Source: Rhizoclosmatium globosum
Lineage: Eukaryota > Chytridiomycota > Chytridiomycetes > Chytridiales > Chytriomycetaceae
DNA length: 64,000 bases
Direction of reading: 5' to 3'
Assembly (NCBI GenBank): GCA_002104985.1
Contig: MCGO01000039.1
Location: 186,001-250,000, forward strand
Numbering within the stretch: the stretch's first letter is position 1; each line of letters starts with the position of its first letter. The position numbers were made by a program, and so were the translations under genes. Below the pieces are notes generated by a model. The model was not told the origin of the DNA, ran no database searches, and saw only the letters and a list, made by a program, of their open reading frames with translations. Positions 9,498 to 24,100 of the stretch are shown piece after piece.

Positions 9498-12111
9498 ATG
9501 GTGCGTCTCCTCCTTCACTTCCTCTTGCCTGCCCTTTAGATTTCAAAAGGCACACCCCTAAGTAAATACTGGGGCTTTTTTGATGTTTCATATGGAGGAT
9601 CTGTTGTAGCTCTATCAGCCACTGCCAACCCAATTAACTTCCCCTTTCTCCCCACAGGACTATGCTATCAAGAAGAGTACCACACCTTTAATCAAACCGC
9701 TGAAACAAAAGCACATGAACAGTTGAGCCTATTTTGTCCCCAGGCCGTTGTAGCTCTAACCCTGTGGCGTTTCAACAGCACTGTGCGAAATCACGTATCA
9801 TCGTGAAATCCATAATCTTTTTCGAGCTTTGGGACGTAGTATGCGTGAACCAAACTGGATTGTACGTGCTTTGTTTGATCAAGACAGTATTGACTCCCAA
9901 CTCTAAAACAGGTCGTTCTCAAGTCTCTCATTCTGATGCACATTCTCATTCGAGAAGGAAACACGGAAGGTGTAATGAGGGAGCTTATTGAATACCCAGA
10001 CTTGATTGACGCCAAAGACTTTAGAGACAAGAGTATGAACGCCCTCAGTAAGACTGCCACCCTTATACCAAACACGCCACCTAACTTTCGTTCATAAGGC
10101 GTTGCACAATCGAAAAATATCCGCCATTACTCCTTGTACTTGAAGGAAAAGGTGGAAGGCTTCCAACGAATCAAAATCGACTTTGTTCGTTCAAAGGCTG
10201 AAGTTATCTCAAAGTTTCGTACTGCTGCCGTGGACAACCCATTCCTCGACCAGCTGACGTACCTTCAAAAACAAATTCAGGCCTTGTTGGAGTGTTCTGT
10301 AAGTTTTGGTGTGACGAGTGTGTCTTTCGCCTCAACCAGTTTCGATTTTACAACAGTTCTATGCTGACGAAATCGACAATGTCGTGACTCTTCAAGCTTT
10401 TCGTTTGCTTGTGGGAGATATGATGTCTCTCTTCCATATCATGAATGAAGGTGTCATTCGGCTTCTCAGTGGATACTTTGACCTTCAGAAAGCGGAAGCC
10501 AAGAGAGGGTTGGCTATTTACAAAACTTTTGCGACACAAACAACTAAAACTGTTGAATTCTTTGAAATTGCCCGGAAACTTCGGGATTCTTTGGGTGTGG
10601 ATGTTCCTAAATTCAAGCATGCTCCTTTGTCTCTTGCTGGAGCGCTTGAAGGTTTGTTTAAAATATTTTCTAGTTATAGTTGTTCAATTTTCTCTCTCAT
10701 TAGAGTATCTGAACGCGTCTGATTTTGATGTGCAGCAACAACAGTTCCAAGCAAAGAAGCAAGGAACTCAATCTGAAGCACCCAAAAAGCCATTTGATTC
10801 CGCAAAACAGCCAAATATTGCTGCACAGCCTTCTACAGGCACTTCGAATGCTCCCGCTAAAGGCCCCGACCTTTTGGTGGATTTCTTTGCATCAACAGAC
10901 AACAACGACGCATACAGCTTCAATATGCCAACCGTAAACACTTGGGCGCCTTCTGGTATGGCCTTGTCGGGTTCCAACCAGGGATATGCATTCAGTTCTG
11001 GCGGAACTTCTCCTACTGGCAATCCATTCGCTCAACAAGGGATGTCCCAACCACCTGGCGGATTTGCTGGATATAACCCAGGAAATTCAACAGCTCAGTT
11101 TGGACAAAACGGCTCCAGTGGATTCAATTCCACACCTCAATATGGCCAAAACGGATTCAACTCCAACTTTGGTACTCCACTACAACAGTCTGCAGGGTCC
11201 GCTCAATTTAGTCAGCCAATTACAGCTGCTCCTGTTGATCCATCGTTCACAGTCGATAATGTTTTTGGAAGTTCGGGAACTGGACCATTGCCAACAACTG
11301 GTTCCGCAAATCCATTTGGTTCTGCACCAGCAGCTCCAACAGCCAACCCATTTGGCGCAGCACCTCCAGTGCCCGCCATTCCCAACACAGCGTCAAACAA
11401 TCCTTTTGGTTCAGCTCCAAATCCAGTTGCTTCCAACAATCCCTTTGGATCGGTTCCCTCAGTGCCATCCACCTCCAACAATCCATTTGGTGCCCCACCA
11501 GCCCAACCTCCTATGCCTCAACCATTTAATAACAACGCAGGATTCAGACAGTCGTTCAATCCTCCAACTCAAGTACCTGCCAACGGATTCGGTCTCCCTG
11601 CGTCCAATAACATCGGCTTCCCTCAAGGTAGCCCAATGCAGCAACAACAGCAATTAGGAATGGGTCAGCCACAGACACAGCAGTTTGGATCTGGATTCGG
11701 CGCGAATCCAATGTTGGCTCAACAGATTCCAATGGGAGGCAGTTCATCTGGCTCGGGATTCAACTCGAACCCAATGGTGGGACAACAAGGATTCGGTCAA
11801 CCAATGAACAACGCGTTCAACTCAAATATGAGCAGCGGAGGTATGAAACCGGGATCGACTGGACCTGCGCCTCAGGTTGTGGATCACTTTGCGGGGTGAA
11901 CCCGTTCTCGAAGCCTGCTGTTCCTCTGGCGGCGATGGGTTCGCAGTCTGGCCAAATGGGAGGAAATCCCATGTATGGTGGGAACGCGAATATGGCGTTC
12001 AGCAGCATGAACAATGGGATGGCAGGAATGAACTTGAATGGGGGCAGCGGAGTGGGGAATGGAATGCCATCCGTTCAGAAAAACAACAGTAATAACCCAT
12101 TTTTTAAGTGA
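9498..12111 (+). CDS. AP180/CALM-type clathrin adaptor with ANTH domain and NPF repeats
   Basis: Likely exons: 9498-9500 (ATG only, tentative), 9658-9721, 9779-9861, 9912-10047, 10099-10298, 10357-10651 and 10704 onward. The ANTH domain runs through STTPLIKPLKQKHM, REPNWIVVLKSLILMHILIREG, RHYSLYLKEKVEGF, YADEIDNVVTLQAF and the KTVEFFEIARKL helices. It should bind PI(4,5)P2 and clathrin in endocytosis. The long Gly/Asn/Gln/Pro-rich tail has eight NPF motifs, which are EH-domain ligands. The frame stops at 11899, but one extra G in the GGGG run at 11893-11896 would continue into VNPFSKPAVP and end NNPFFK at 12111. This is probably a homopolymer error. The start exon is the weakest part of the model. 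Confidence 0.8.
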
Positions 12112-12154
12112 TAAGTAGTAGTTGCCTTGTTTCTGAATTTCTATTTTGGGTTCA

Positions 12155-12160
12155 AATAAA
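12155..12160 (+). terminator. Poly(A) signal AATAAA of the AP180 gene
   Basis: AATAAA lies 44 bp after the extended AP180 stop codon at 12111. Its position fits the extended reading of that gene and leaves little room before the convergent LRR gene. Confidence 0.4.
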
Positions 12161-12257
12161 GTAAAACAGTGAATATTCAAAATTCCCCCATGACAATATC
12201 TATTTATGAAAATACTTCTTATTCTGTCTACTTCACCGCAGGCTATAATTTACTGCG

Positions 12258-15086
12258 TCAAAGCTCTAGTCCGACTTGGGCTTCCGACATTGACTTCAGC
12301 GCCCCATTTATCCAATGCCTCTCCGTCCGCCACCCATCTGTGACAAGCTCCCCTCCATTCAAAATAACCCACCCAAACCCGTTCAACTCCTCCTTTGTAA
12401 ACTTGACATTCCGACATTGAGTCATATTCACCTTCTTCAGTCCAGACAACCCCTTCTTCAGCAGGTGAATTCCATCATTCGTAATCAAAACACATCCTCT
12501 AACACTCAACCGTTCAAGCCTTTTTGAGTTCTGTGCGAGCTTTGAAAGACATGTATCTGTGACAGCAGACCCCAAAACGAAACATCCAAAACACGGAGGT
12601 CTTTGCATCCAAGTGTAAGTGGTTCAATGCACTCTTCAGTCAGAGCGCAACAGAAACTGAGACTTAGCAGTTGAAGTTGAGGACACGTCTTGGCGATATT
12701 TGTGACAGCTGCATCCGTGAGGAAACTGCAATCACTGAGGATTAAATCCTGTAAATGAACTTGTTGATTTCAGGAACCAAGTTTGGAAGCCCCGTCTCCA
12801 ATCGCTGTGCATCTTTGCATGTTGATGCTCTTGATAGTTGACCAGGTTATGCTGTCCATACTTGCATCAGTAAGGTTTTTGCAGTATGAGAGTTGTATGT
12901 GCTGCAGTTGGGGTGAATTCGTCAAAAGAGAGAGGACAGCCGCGTCCGTAGTTTTCACAATTACTCAAGTCAATGTCTTTCAGGGCTTGAGCTGTTTTGC
13001 TCAAAGCGGCGACCCAGCATCAGTAATGTCCCATACAGATGCCAGATTTATGAATTCAAGTAAGGAGCAGAACTGTGAAATTGAATGGAGCCCTTTATCC
13101 GTAACTTGCCAACAATTTCGGAGATTCAGAATTTTGATTTCATGGCCCAGAACTGAAGAATTTTGGGTAAGTTCATGTCGTCAATTTTCTTGTTCCAAGG
13201 ACTAAATCTACATGCTCAAAGAAGGAATGTTTTGGATCTTCTAACAGTGTGGTTACTCCATGACTTGCGCGCCGTAACTTGATCAAGAAACGGGTGTCAA
13301 AGTACCGCAGTATCATTACCGCCAAGTTATTTGGGAACTGCGAGAAGATTCGTTTCTCGTCTTCGCAAGTTGAGGGCCGATAATCAATAGAGATTTCGGA
13401 AGTTTCTCGGAGAGATGTTGGGCGTTGTTTTGGGCCACTAAATGCCGATGTCCTGGTGCTCGATGAAGTTGATCCCTTCTCGGTGGCATTTTGTGCAACC
13501 TTCATCAGATTCTCGTCTGACCAAACTGCTACGGAGCCGCCGCTTTGAAGTATGAAGAAGTGCTAAACTAGCAACATAAGAGTTGTGGAGCTTGGTGGTG
13601 TTGTTCCCAGTGATCCTGGATAGACGCTGGTTCAGGCTCGGGTGGTTTTACTTTGGCTGATGGGAGTTCAGGCAAAGGTTCCAAGATTTGAGGATGTTCA
13701 GGATTAATTTGTATGCAAGGAACTTCAGGTAGCATTTCATCGTCGTCATCGTCATCATCCACAGCTGCTGGCTCAGAAGCTAGTTTCTGAGTGAGTGCTG
13801 CGAGCACGTCTGGTGACGGAAGTGAAACGGTGATTCCCAAGCTACTGCTTCGCCGAACTGCAGGTGATTCTAAACCACTTTTGCCAGATAATGAGCGCCC
13901 AATATCGATCATGGATATTTTCTGGGATTCAATGTTGTTTGAATCGAAGACGTAACAATAACCAAAACACACACTACTCTTTCGTATAGTGTCTCATGTC
14001 CCAAACTTGGGGCTACCTTTCCGCTATTTTCCATTACAGTCTTCGATCGCGCGTAACGTTCCCGGGCCTCAGTAAGAACAAGTTCTTTCATTTTCGGATA
14101 CTTTGTCAAGTGTACGTGTAAGTCAGCAGAAGTTAGGACTCCAAGAAGACATTTTGATAAACATCGAACTGTCGCCACTCGAGTTGTTTCAAACAGGACT
14201 GCGATTTCGCCAACTATGAAATGGGTTAGTATTCTTGACATATTTAGTCTAGTTATCCATCCAGTTAATTGATTCCTCGCACAAGGTCTCATTGAAAATC
14301 CAGGCTCCTTCGTATTACAATCATCTCGCGAATATAAACCCTCAAATCCTTTCGAAAGATTGATATTTACAGTAGGATCCAGCATCGAGAGCAGAAAGAA
14401 CAAGTTCTCCATCAGCAGAAACGACTTCAACCGATCCGCGAAAGATGAAAAAGACACACTTGGCGGGGTCTCCTTCTTGAATGATAGTATCTCCGGGTGA
14501 GAAGGTGCGTAATCGAATATCCTAAAAATAGAAGATGTGTTGGTGATGGAACAGTGCCACAGTGGCCGTTATTGAGGGTGAAGGTTGGCTGAAGAATGAA
14601 ATGGATGGGAACTGAATGATTTAAGACGCATAATTTGTTGCAGGAGGTGGGGAGGGATAGGTTTGGTAGTACTGTAGTTTTGGAATCTCTCCCTCCAAAT
14701 GCTCTACTTGGCTTCTACAAAGTTTCTGGAAACTGCATAATAAACGTCCTTGAGACTGTTCAAGCACATTTGCGTGTCATGATCAAGACGTTGTTCAAGT
14801 ATTCCATGATTCCAGCTGTTTCCATCCAAGTCTCGCAAATATACTCTCGGTCTCAGGATTAAGATATGCATCGCATCGTAACATACTTTAGCCAGATCGC
14901 CAAAGAACTGATCTTCTGCGTCTGAGGGCGGGGGCAGCGGAGTAAAGAGGTTCTGTTTTGAGGGGGAGAAAGCAGCGTGTGCGAGCTGAACCGGAGCTGA
15001 TGAAGGGGCGGCATAGTCCTGTACGTCGACTGAAAGAGCGGGAACGTGCGCAGAAACTCTTTCACGCCGTCTTCAGAACCTGACAT
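12258..15086 (-). CDS. Cyclic-nucleotide-binding / F-box / LRR protein, frame interrupted
   Basis: Exons that can be joined in frame: ..14887, 14521-14371, 14213-14017, 13921-13652 and 13562 onward. The cNMP-binding domain reads FFGDLAK, IRLRTFSPGDTIIQEGD, FIFRGSVEVVS, GSYFGEIAVLF and TRVATVRCLSKCLLGVL. An acidic, Pro-rich linker follows, then an F-box (FSQFPNNLAVMILRYFDTRFL, about 13,345-13,220). AMN1/GRR1-type cysteine-containing LRRs run to about 12,300. Reading is broken at least five times: near 15,045 after FPLFQS, at CCC 13013-13015, near 12,960, around 12,770-12,800 (in-frame TGA), and at CCCC 12570-12573. Each break is repairable by one or two bases. It is either a decaying gene or an error-rich assembly. 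I infer a cAMP-responsive F-box adaptor. 47 bp from divergent Tel1. Confidence 0.6.
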
Positions 15087-15133
15087 TTCTTTGTTGGTTT
15101 TGAGTCGCGCCTTTTCTTCTTTAGTTAAAAGTG

Positions 15134-18100
15134 ATGGACAACATCGGACGCTGCCTCGACAGTCTAACGCGGTTCGATGTCAAAGCCACTGAGAAGACCC
15201 GTTTGGTTGGTCAGCTGCAGCAACTGGTCGAGCAGCTGGTCCTCTCGTCAACCCTCAACATCAACCTCAATCTCTAGAGCTCGTCAAACCAGCTCCCACG
15301 ACAGCGACGCCTCAGATGCGTGGACAACTCGGCGAATTGCAACGGGTCTTGCGCGATTCGTGGATGCAGAACGGACTTCCGCTGAATCAAAAGCTGCAAA
15401 ACGCGCAAAGGACACAGCAACCGCAGAAGCAAAAGTGTTCATGCTGCTGCCATTTCGTATTGATATGGGACAAGCTGGATAAAGCGGGGCAGTTGGACGA
15501 AGGGGCAGGCGATGTGGTAAGTTCACGTACTGTACTGGGTAATAGACTAAACTCTTTCCCAGCTCTTCGACCATGCAGTCCACTCCGTAATCTCACATAA
15601 TGGTACTATATATAAACCGCTTGTGGTATATCTCAAAGTATGTCTCAATTTGCCTGTCCGAACAAGCAGATGTTAAACTTTTCCACAGATTATCCGCAAA
15701 TACCTTGAAAGGAAGCACTATAGAGACTCGCTTCCTCGAACGCAATGGAAGACTCTCATGGAATTCTCGCATATTCATCTATTTCCACCGCCGACTCTGA
15801 CCAACTACTCTTACTGCACTCACGTCTTCGGATCGCAAAGAGCTTGCAGAGACTCTTTTCTATTTATCAATTACGCATCAAAAGTCAATGTTACTCAGTC
15901 ATTGCCTCTTCTTCAAGAATTATTGGGTTCTTGGAGGCGAAGCCTCAAGAAATTGGTGCCCATCCTGCATTATTGACCCTCGCATGTCATTTGCTTCTGG
16001 AGAATTTTGTTAATTGGTGGACGTAGCAGAGCTGGCGGAAATAATTGATTCCCTCGTCTTATCAATTTTGCCAATCTGGGATAGAATACAAGGACGAGAA
16101 GCATATTATCGACCTGTGCGTGGATCTATTATTCTCATTAACAGGCTCTATCTTTTTCTTGCTCGATTAACAAGGCATGTCTTCGGATTTTTTTAAACCT
16201 CAACTAACTCTTCTCACTCTACATTCACAAACAGAATCGAAGGCCATTCTGATGTTATTAAATCTTGGTCTTTGTTATCTCACCTTCTGCAGATACTGTT
16301 TCTTCAATGTATCAAATAGCACTTCGAGAATTTCAGTCCAAGAAAGTAGCTCCAGTTCTGCACTTTCAAACCCTTCCCTTCTCCTCACAGCATTACACTC
16401 GTCATATTCTCAGCTTTGCCCATATCTTTCTCTTGATCACGCAACGAACTGTGCCTTTTCAGATGCAGAAGACATAATGATACGTCCGTTCAACCTATAC
16501 CTTCTTGGAATTATTTGCTGAGATTTTGTACCACACTTATTTCCAAACGAAGGAAGCGAAATGCCGATAGAAGCCGAATCACCTGGTGACATAATGGACG
16601 AGCTTGACGTATCCCAGGAAGCATCAAGGAAACGCCGAAAAGTTAGATCGTTATCTCAGTCGTTGGCTCGGTCGTCCCCCGTGACAACTGTCTTGGAAGA
16701 CTTAGTCCCTCTTCTCCAATCGTCCAACACTAATCAACGAAATTTGGCTCTTCAATCACTGTCAATCTTTGTATCGGCTCTGACATTGCACCACACCAAC
16801 ACCGCGACTATGAAGCTTTTTGTGACACAGTTACTTCAACCACTCACATCCTTGCTTTCAAGTGACGTTCAAAATCCTTGGGTCTACATTCTACTCTCTA
16901 TTCTTCCAAAAGTCGAGTCAGATATCTGGCCACGTGTGTTGGAACTTTGTACTCGAAAGCACGAAGCTTCGCCTTGTGAACCATCCTTTGTCTTAAACAA
17001 AAGCCTTGGTGCGCCAATTCCTGCCCAATTTACTGTTACGCCGAGTCTCTTACGCAGCTTGAACGAATTCTGTGGAAAACCAGAAAAAGAACGCAGAAAT
17101 ATGGTCGCCTCCATTCTGGAAGTGCCAACACCTATGATACCTTTTGATTTGACTTTGGCTGCGATACATACATTGCTAAGCGATGCTCCTGTAGACCCTA
17201 AGCCATCCAAACTGAACTATACCCCACGAACAGATATAATCCTTCAAGAATTTCGGTTTGAGTGCTTGAAATCAAGTGTAACGTTATTGATGCTTGAGAA
17301 ATATGAAATCATGATTCCTCGCACTTTGTCCTCGTCTCCAACAACAACACCAGACGTATCATGGGTCTTAAACCGGCTTGAAAAGTTGTTGGATATCGAA
17401 ATGGACTCGGAAAAAACGACTTGGGTGCTGTGTATGTATTTTAAACTTGGTGGTCAAAGATCTCCTATGATTATTGATGCTCTACGACGAGTATGCATCC
17501 ACGTCAAGAAACAATATATTTCCGAAGGAACTTTGAGGTTACTTGTGGAAGTGCTTGACTCATTGGGAACCATTGAGACCGAAACTGATTTAATTGAAGA
17601 TTTGTTTGAAGATTTGTCGAAACTTACATTTGGCGGTAATGTGCATGTCCATACTGAAATTAACGACAGCAGTGCTGTAGGGAGTGTCATGTCAAATGGA
17701 CTTCCGGGAAGCCTGGTGTACTATGGCGGTTGCAACTCAAGCAGTAGTAATGATGGAAGAGGCCAATGGCTTGTGAAATTGTTGCGAGCGCGAATTGCCA
17801 GAATTCTTTCTGGCGAAAAGGTTGTTGAAATTGTAAAGGAAGAGCTTGGACATGGGTTTCTTGGATTTGGTGATGCTAGCATTAACTGCTCTCGTGGTGA
17901 GCAACATCTTTCGACTTCTGTTCATGAAATTTAACGCACGCTACCGTCATAGATCTCTTGCAGAAAATTCTAGACACGGTTGAAGATTGTTTGATTCGTG
18001 AAAAGAGTCATTGGATATGGATGGAGGTGTTGGACCTCCTACAGAGTCTTGTTCAGTCCATATTACACGTGAAAGACCCAAAGCAGATTGGATTCTTTAC

Positions 18101-21100
18101 CAAGACTGTTGGATTCTTTGCGAAAGAAATGCAGAAAGGGCAGCTCATTTGGCAGTTATATGTCAAGTTCGCGTAAGTTTGAGGTTAAAGTTCTGTCAAA
18201 TTGTTTTAACACTGAAGCAGAGCACTCCTTCAAGAAATCATTATACATGACCCTCAACACAACTTTCTGGTTACTTCATCTACGACCGACTTTTTCACTA
18301 CCCCCAAAGGTGTCGGAATGCTTCCGATCCCTTACCTATGTAGCCTTGGAATGCATCCACTCTTTCAAGTACGAAGTGCAGTTGCTGTAATCGTTAAACC
18401 GCTTCTACAAAGAAATGCCGAGTTCAGAAACCAACTCATTACAACGCTATCTGCCAATGCAGCGATATTCCGAACGATTCGTTTCTTTTGTCTCTTGGCA
18501 TTCGTGATTGACAATGCGTTTGAAAATCGGGAGCTTTTGTATCTTTGTTGACACGTTGTTCCCACTCTGCTTTGGATTTAATGTGGCGGAGCAGCTGCGT
18601 AAAGCGTACTGACGTAGCAGAGTTTGTTAAATGCAGTATCGATATGCTTGCTAGATCGTTGGTAAGTGAATTGATGTACATCTGTGTTCTAAACCTAGTA
18701 GCAGGCGATAAACGCGAGCAACTTTGAAACTGCTGTCGAAATGATATCCTGCTACCTCTGGATGTTTGTGGAATGAGTGTTGTGGATTTTTTCAGACTCT
18801 ACAGTGGATACTTTACAATCAAGTTCCTTTTACAAGGTGATTTAGATTCAATGATGCATATGTTCATGTTTGGGAGTGAATTATGCAAAGTTGATTGAAA
18901 TTGGATTTTCTCCGATTATGGTTAGTGCTCAGAATTTATGCTCTTACTTACTGACGCTGCTTGTGTTAGGTTAAGCTCTTCTCTTCTATGCAAGAAGGCG
19001 TTACTGCAGCAGGTTGGATATCTGCGCAATTGGTGGAAATGCTGCTTTTGCACAATCACTTGTGGTTCACTTCAACGAAATCCTTTCTGAAATTATTCTC
19101 AACTTTGATTCTACAACTCAAGCCACTGTACATCTTACAGCAGAGCTTTTTCCAATGACCCCTCTATGAAGCAAATGTACCACAATCTATTTTCTGTTGA
19201 ACCTATGTCTGACGAATTGAGGGACTCATTTCCAAATAATCGGATATCTATTGCTTCTGTTTGGGAAATCCTCAAAACCACTGCATTTTTATTGAAAAGA
19301 GAATATACTTCATTTGTCGGGAAATGGGATGTCTTCTGTCTTATGCAACTTGTCAATGAGAGGCTCGAAGGAATCCCCATCGTGGCGGAACGTGACCGTG
19401 TTGCACGAAATGGTATTGGGCTTCTAGTTGTTCTTGCGTCAGATACTTTGGATTCACCACTGCTGCTTCAGCTTCTACTATCCCTTGTTTTGAAGTTTCT
19501 TGGATCAGATATCAAGTTTTTGTCCAAAGTGATTTTGGGTATTATGGCGGGAACACGAGTGGTGAAAAGTTTCAAGCAATCGCGGTCGTGAAAGTCATTT
19601 ATACAGTCGGGTTGTTGGCGGGGAGGGTGGCTCACATCAACGTGATGCAGGAGGTCGAAGCAACGAATTAAAAGCCTTTTGCGGTGTTTGGAGGCCCTCA
19701 TCAAGTCACTTCAACAATTTCACCAGATACAGACTCTGTCACTCATATTTATTGATGCCACAAATAGCTCATTCGCCCCAATATTCGAAAAGTACGGTCA
19801 CTTGCTTGAAACGCCGAGCGACTTTTCAGAGCTAGTTGAAGAGGCGATTGAGTATTCTATTCTTGGCGCGGAAGAGGCTATAGTCAAGTTTATTTCCATG
19901 TGCTTGGAGTCAGGGAAGCCGCTGTAGTTTTGTCGAAGATTATATCTTTTCTAAACGGTGTGATTGTCTCCAAATCTCTTGGGACTTTGAATAATACCAA
20001 GGTCTTGGCAACGCAGTGTCTTGCAATGCTTTCAGGCAAAATTCCGGACTCTCTGGATCTTGAATCTCATTTGAATCCTCGCGAAACCGTTATGGTTCTT
20101 TTGACTTCGTGTTTAGAAGATTTAAATCCAAGAGTCTTGGCGGAAGCGACTCAGGCAATCAGTCAGATTCTTCAAATCAATGGCGAAGTATTTTGGGCTG
20201 CTAATGTGAAAGAGAACACGTCTTGCTGGAAAGTGTTTGAGTTTTTTCAGACTAATGCAGTGCGTGAGTCTGTTTCCAATCCCGCAAAGTCCAATCGGCA
20301 TCTAAATCAAGACCTATGGATTCAGTTTGACGTTTGTGCGGTCTGTGAAAACTTGGTCCTGTCGTTTGAGACGGATGAAATGTTTCGGCGCTTCGAAGTC
20401 TGTTTAAAATCGTTCCAAAACTATCAGAAGCAGTGTTTCCTCTTCTTGTCCACAATATTTGTCGATCGAAAAGCTTGCAAAACAATCAAACACAGCAAAG
20501 AGTCTTCTTTCTCAGTGCTTTGCCAAATTTTTTGCAAGTTTGGAAAGTCAATCCTTTTCCGGTATATTATCAGTTGTGGGCACGCTATCGTACTTGCGGA
20601 CTGAGACAGTTCCCAAAAAGCCGCACTCATTTGATGCGGATTACTGGTTGGAGGTGGATTATTTCCAGGCAGCCAAGGCAGCATTGAAAGTCCGTAATCG
20701 CACATTGGCTTTGCTGTTTAATGAGCTTTGGAAATGCAGTTCAATTTATCACAAAAGCGACGAAGATGATGCGATTCTCTTGAATGTTTTCCAGTCGTTG
20801 GATCCAGACGGTGTCGATGGTGTCATGAGTACAATGAGCTTGCGAGATGAAACAATTTTGGAAACATACAATCACCAAAAAGAATTCACAAAGTCGATGT
20901 GTGCTTACAATGCTCAGGTATGGTGCGCTTATTTATCTGCACCATGTTTAAGATTTTTTAGCTCATGACTTCATCGTTGTTGAAATCGTTTCCAAACAAA
21001 TCGTCCACCACCCATGAAACTGCTACTGACGGACTGTCTCATTCTTTGGCTCAGATGGGATGCTTTGTGGGTGCATTGAAAGTTGTGTATGAAAACCCAA

Positions 21101-24100
21101 AGTTCGCGGATTTGAGGTATGAAGCACTGTGGCGCTGTGGTCAATGGGATATGGAGCCAGATCAAAAAGACAAGATTCTGGATTGAACTACTTCATCTTC
21201 AATGCGGCTCGTGCGTTCAACTCGTCTGACGTCCAGCACGCTACAAGTCATTTACAAGATGGCTTTCTTCATCTCGCGTCCTCCATTGACTTAATGGATA
21301 TGACCAACGCGTTGAACATTCAATCTCGACTGATTCCTGCCATTAAACTACACGAGCTGCAAACAGCGGCATCCCTATTCAAGTCGAGTTTGTCATTTGA
21401 TACCGAAAAGGCCGAACACGTCTTTGAAGAATGGGACGTTCGACTGCAGAGACTATTGTTGAAGATCAAATTTGAAGACCTTGAGTCAATGATTGCCAGC
21501 AGAATAAGTTGTCTTTTCTCTTTGCTCAAGTCCATTTCATCGCCTCTATCCGCCGCCTTCACTACTATCCATCAGTATCTTCAGAGAACCATAATTTCTT
21601 ACTCCAAAAACGCGAGAAAGTCATCCAACCTCCAGTTTTCCACAAATGCGATGACGCTTCTAAAGGCTCTGAATTCGAGACTTTCGCGAGCTACAGATAC
21701 TGTTGCTGGCCTGGAAGACTTGAAAGTATTGTATCATCAAGGAAATGCAACTCTCGCTCTTCGGAAACTGAAAGAATCTACATCCTCGACTGAATATATG
21801 ACGAAACTGAATCCATTTCACGCTGCGAAGCTTTTCGGTAAACTGGCGCAGTGGAGCTATTTACAACGTTCTGAGAATCCGCAAACGATTTTACGATATT
21901 TTGATCAATCAGCAGAGCTTTCCAAAGCTGCTTTTAACTCAAAGACGGAATACCCAACTTCAAACCTCACATCGTCATTTTATCATTTTGCAGCCTTCGC
22001 AGATAAACCTACACACAAATGGTTGCAGATGAAAGTCACGAAGCCATGAAATCTTTAGTTGAGGAACGGCAAGTTGAACTTGATGCTCTGAACGCGAAAC
22101 TCAAAGCAAAACCGGACGATTCTATCACAAAACAATCCGCAAGAAGACTTAACAATCAGATTCGTTTTGACAGATCAGAAATTCATCGGTTTTCAAAGGA
22201 GGTTGAAAAGTTTCTGCTGCAAAGTATTGAAAACTACTTCCTTTGCCTCCAAATGGGAGAGAAGTTCGATATTTGTGTGTTTAGGTGAGGCGGTGTGGTT
22301 GACACACGGTAAAACTGATGTCTTCAATTTAGAATATGTGCACTATGGTTTGAGAATAGTACAATCCCGAAAGTGAATGAACTTGTGGCAAAGTATCTTG
22401 ATCTACTTGCGGGAAGTAACAGAAAGTTTTTGCCACTCATTTATCAGCTTTGGTAAGTCCGTAATGATTTTGAAAAAAACTGTATAATGAGACATTATTA
22501 GCGCGCGAATGACTATGGAGGAAAATGCCTTTCAAGCAGCTCTGAAAACGCTTCTGATAGGGATGATTAAGAGTCACCCTTACCATACTGTATATCAAAT
22601 GATTGCGCTTAAAAACGGAACAGAATCAAAGGCCTCCAAGTCGAATGCCTTGAACCAAGCAGCTCTCGACATTCTAAATCGTTTAAAAAATGGAGATTCT
22701 CGGATCAGAACTATCATTCAGTCTGCGGATAACCTGTGCGATGCGTATATTGAACTTGCCTTTCAAACACCGCCTGCCCAATCCAGAAAAGCGAAAGTTA
22801 CCCCTCCAATCCCAATTGACCGTAATGCGAAGCTTTCAAGGGTCGTTGACGTTTGCCTTCCTGTTGTCACAGTCGATCATTCTGTGTCAATCAGTTGCGA
22901 TTACTCATCTCTCCCAACAATCCAAAGTTTCCAACGCGAGTACACTCTCGTCGGCGGAATCAACGCACCCAAAGTCTTAAACTGTATTGGATCGAATGGA
23001 AAAGTGTACAAGCAACTCGTAAAAGGAGGATCTGATGACTTGCGTCAGGATGCGACTTTGAGTAATGTGTTCAACATCATGAACGTTCTTCTCCAAAAGA
23101 ACTTTGAGACGCGACAACGCGGGCTTTTCATTGAGACTTATAAAGTTGTTCCTCTTGGACAAAGAGCGGGAGTGATTGAATGGGTTGACGACACTACACC
23201 ATTTGGCGAATATTTGAGCACTGCCCACGAAAGGTAATACGCACATGATACATTCAGCTTATGTTTGTTAACAATATGGTGCAGGTATAATAAGAAAGAT
23301 TTGACAACTATGGATGCTCGTCGCAAAATGATGGAAGAGCACAATAGAGACGAGTCAACACCAAAAACAAAACTCCAAGTCTATCGGGAAATTGAGGAAA
23401 ACTTTAAGCCTGTATTTCGGCATTTCTTCTTCGAGTCTTTCCGTGGGCCAGCCGAATGGTTTGAGTTATATGATCACCTTCGTCGCTAATTTAAATTAAT
23501 TACAGGTTTAAGGGGCGCACTGCGTATACGCGCAGCACTGCAGTCACTTCCATTGTGGGTTGGATCGTTGGCTTGGGTGCGTGGCTCATTTTGTATGTTG
23601 GAATCAAACCTAATTCAGTTTTTCAGGGGACCGACATCCTCAGAACACACTTATCAATCGAACAACAGGATCAATTATTCAAATTGGTTTGTATCTTTTT
23701 AGTATTTGGAGTAATCAAGAATTGACGGACAAATATTCAGATTTGGGAATCGCGTTTGATCAAGGGAAACTGTTGTCAACTCCCGAATTAGTTCCGTTTC
23801 GACTTACTCGAGACGTAGTTGACGCTATGGGGTCGAATGGTGTGGAAGGATCGTTTCGTCGCTGTTGCGAAGAAACGTTGAAAGTTGCAAGAAAGGAGGC
23901 CAATATTATTTATACCATTCTTGATGGTATGTCTTTTGAGTTGTATATTGGTCTCTAACTTTTACTACCTAGTTTTCCGATATGATCCCTGTATAATTGG
24001 AAAGGAACACAGTCTCGTGGAGGTGATGGCGCGAATTCGGGAAAGAACATTGAAGCTGAGAGGGCCTTAATGGGAGTGCGAAGGAAAATGAGCGATTCGC

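Noticed and set aside
10986..11657. Long alternative frame in the AP180 tail
   Set aside because: Product of the repetitive Asn/Pro/Gly codons; the frame with NPF motifs is the conserved one.
14635..14862. 75-codon plus-strand frame inside the cNMP/F-box gene
   Set aside because: Lies within the long intron 14886-14522 of the minus-strand gene and shows no recognisable protein features.
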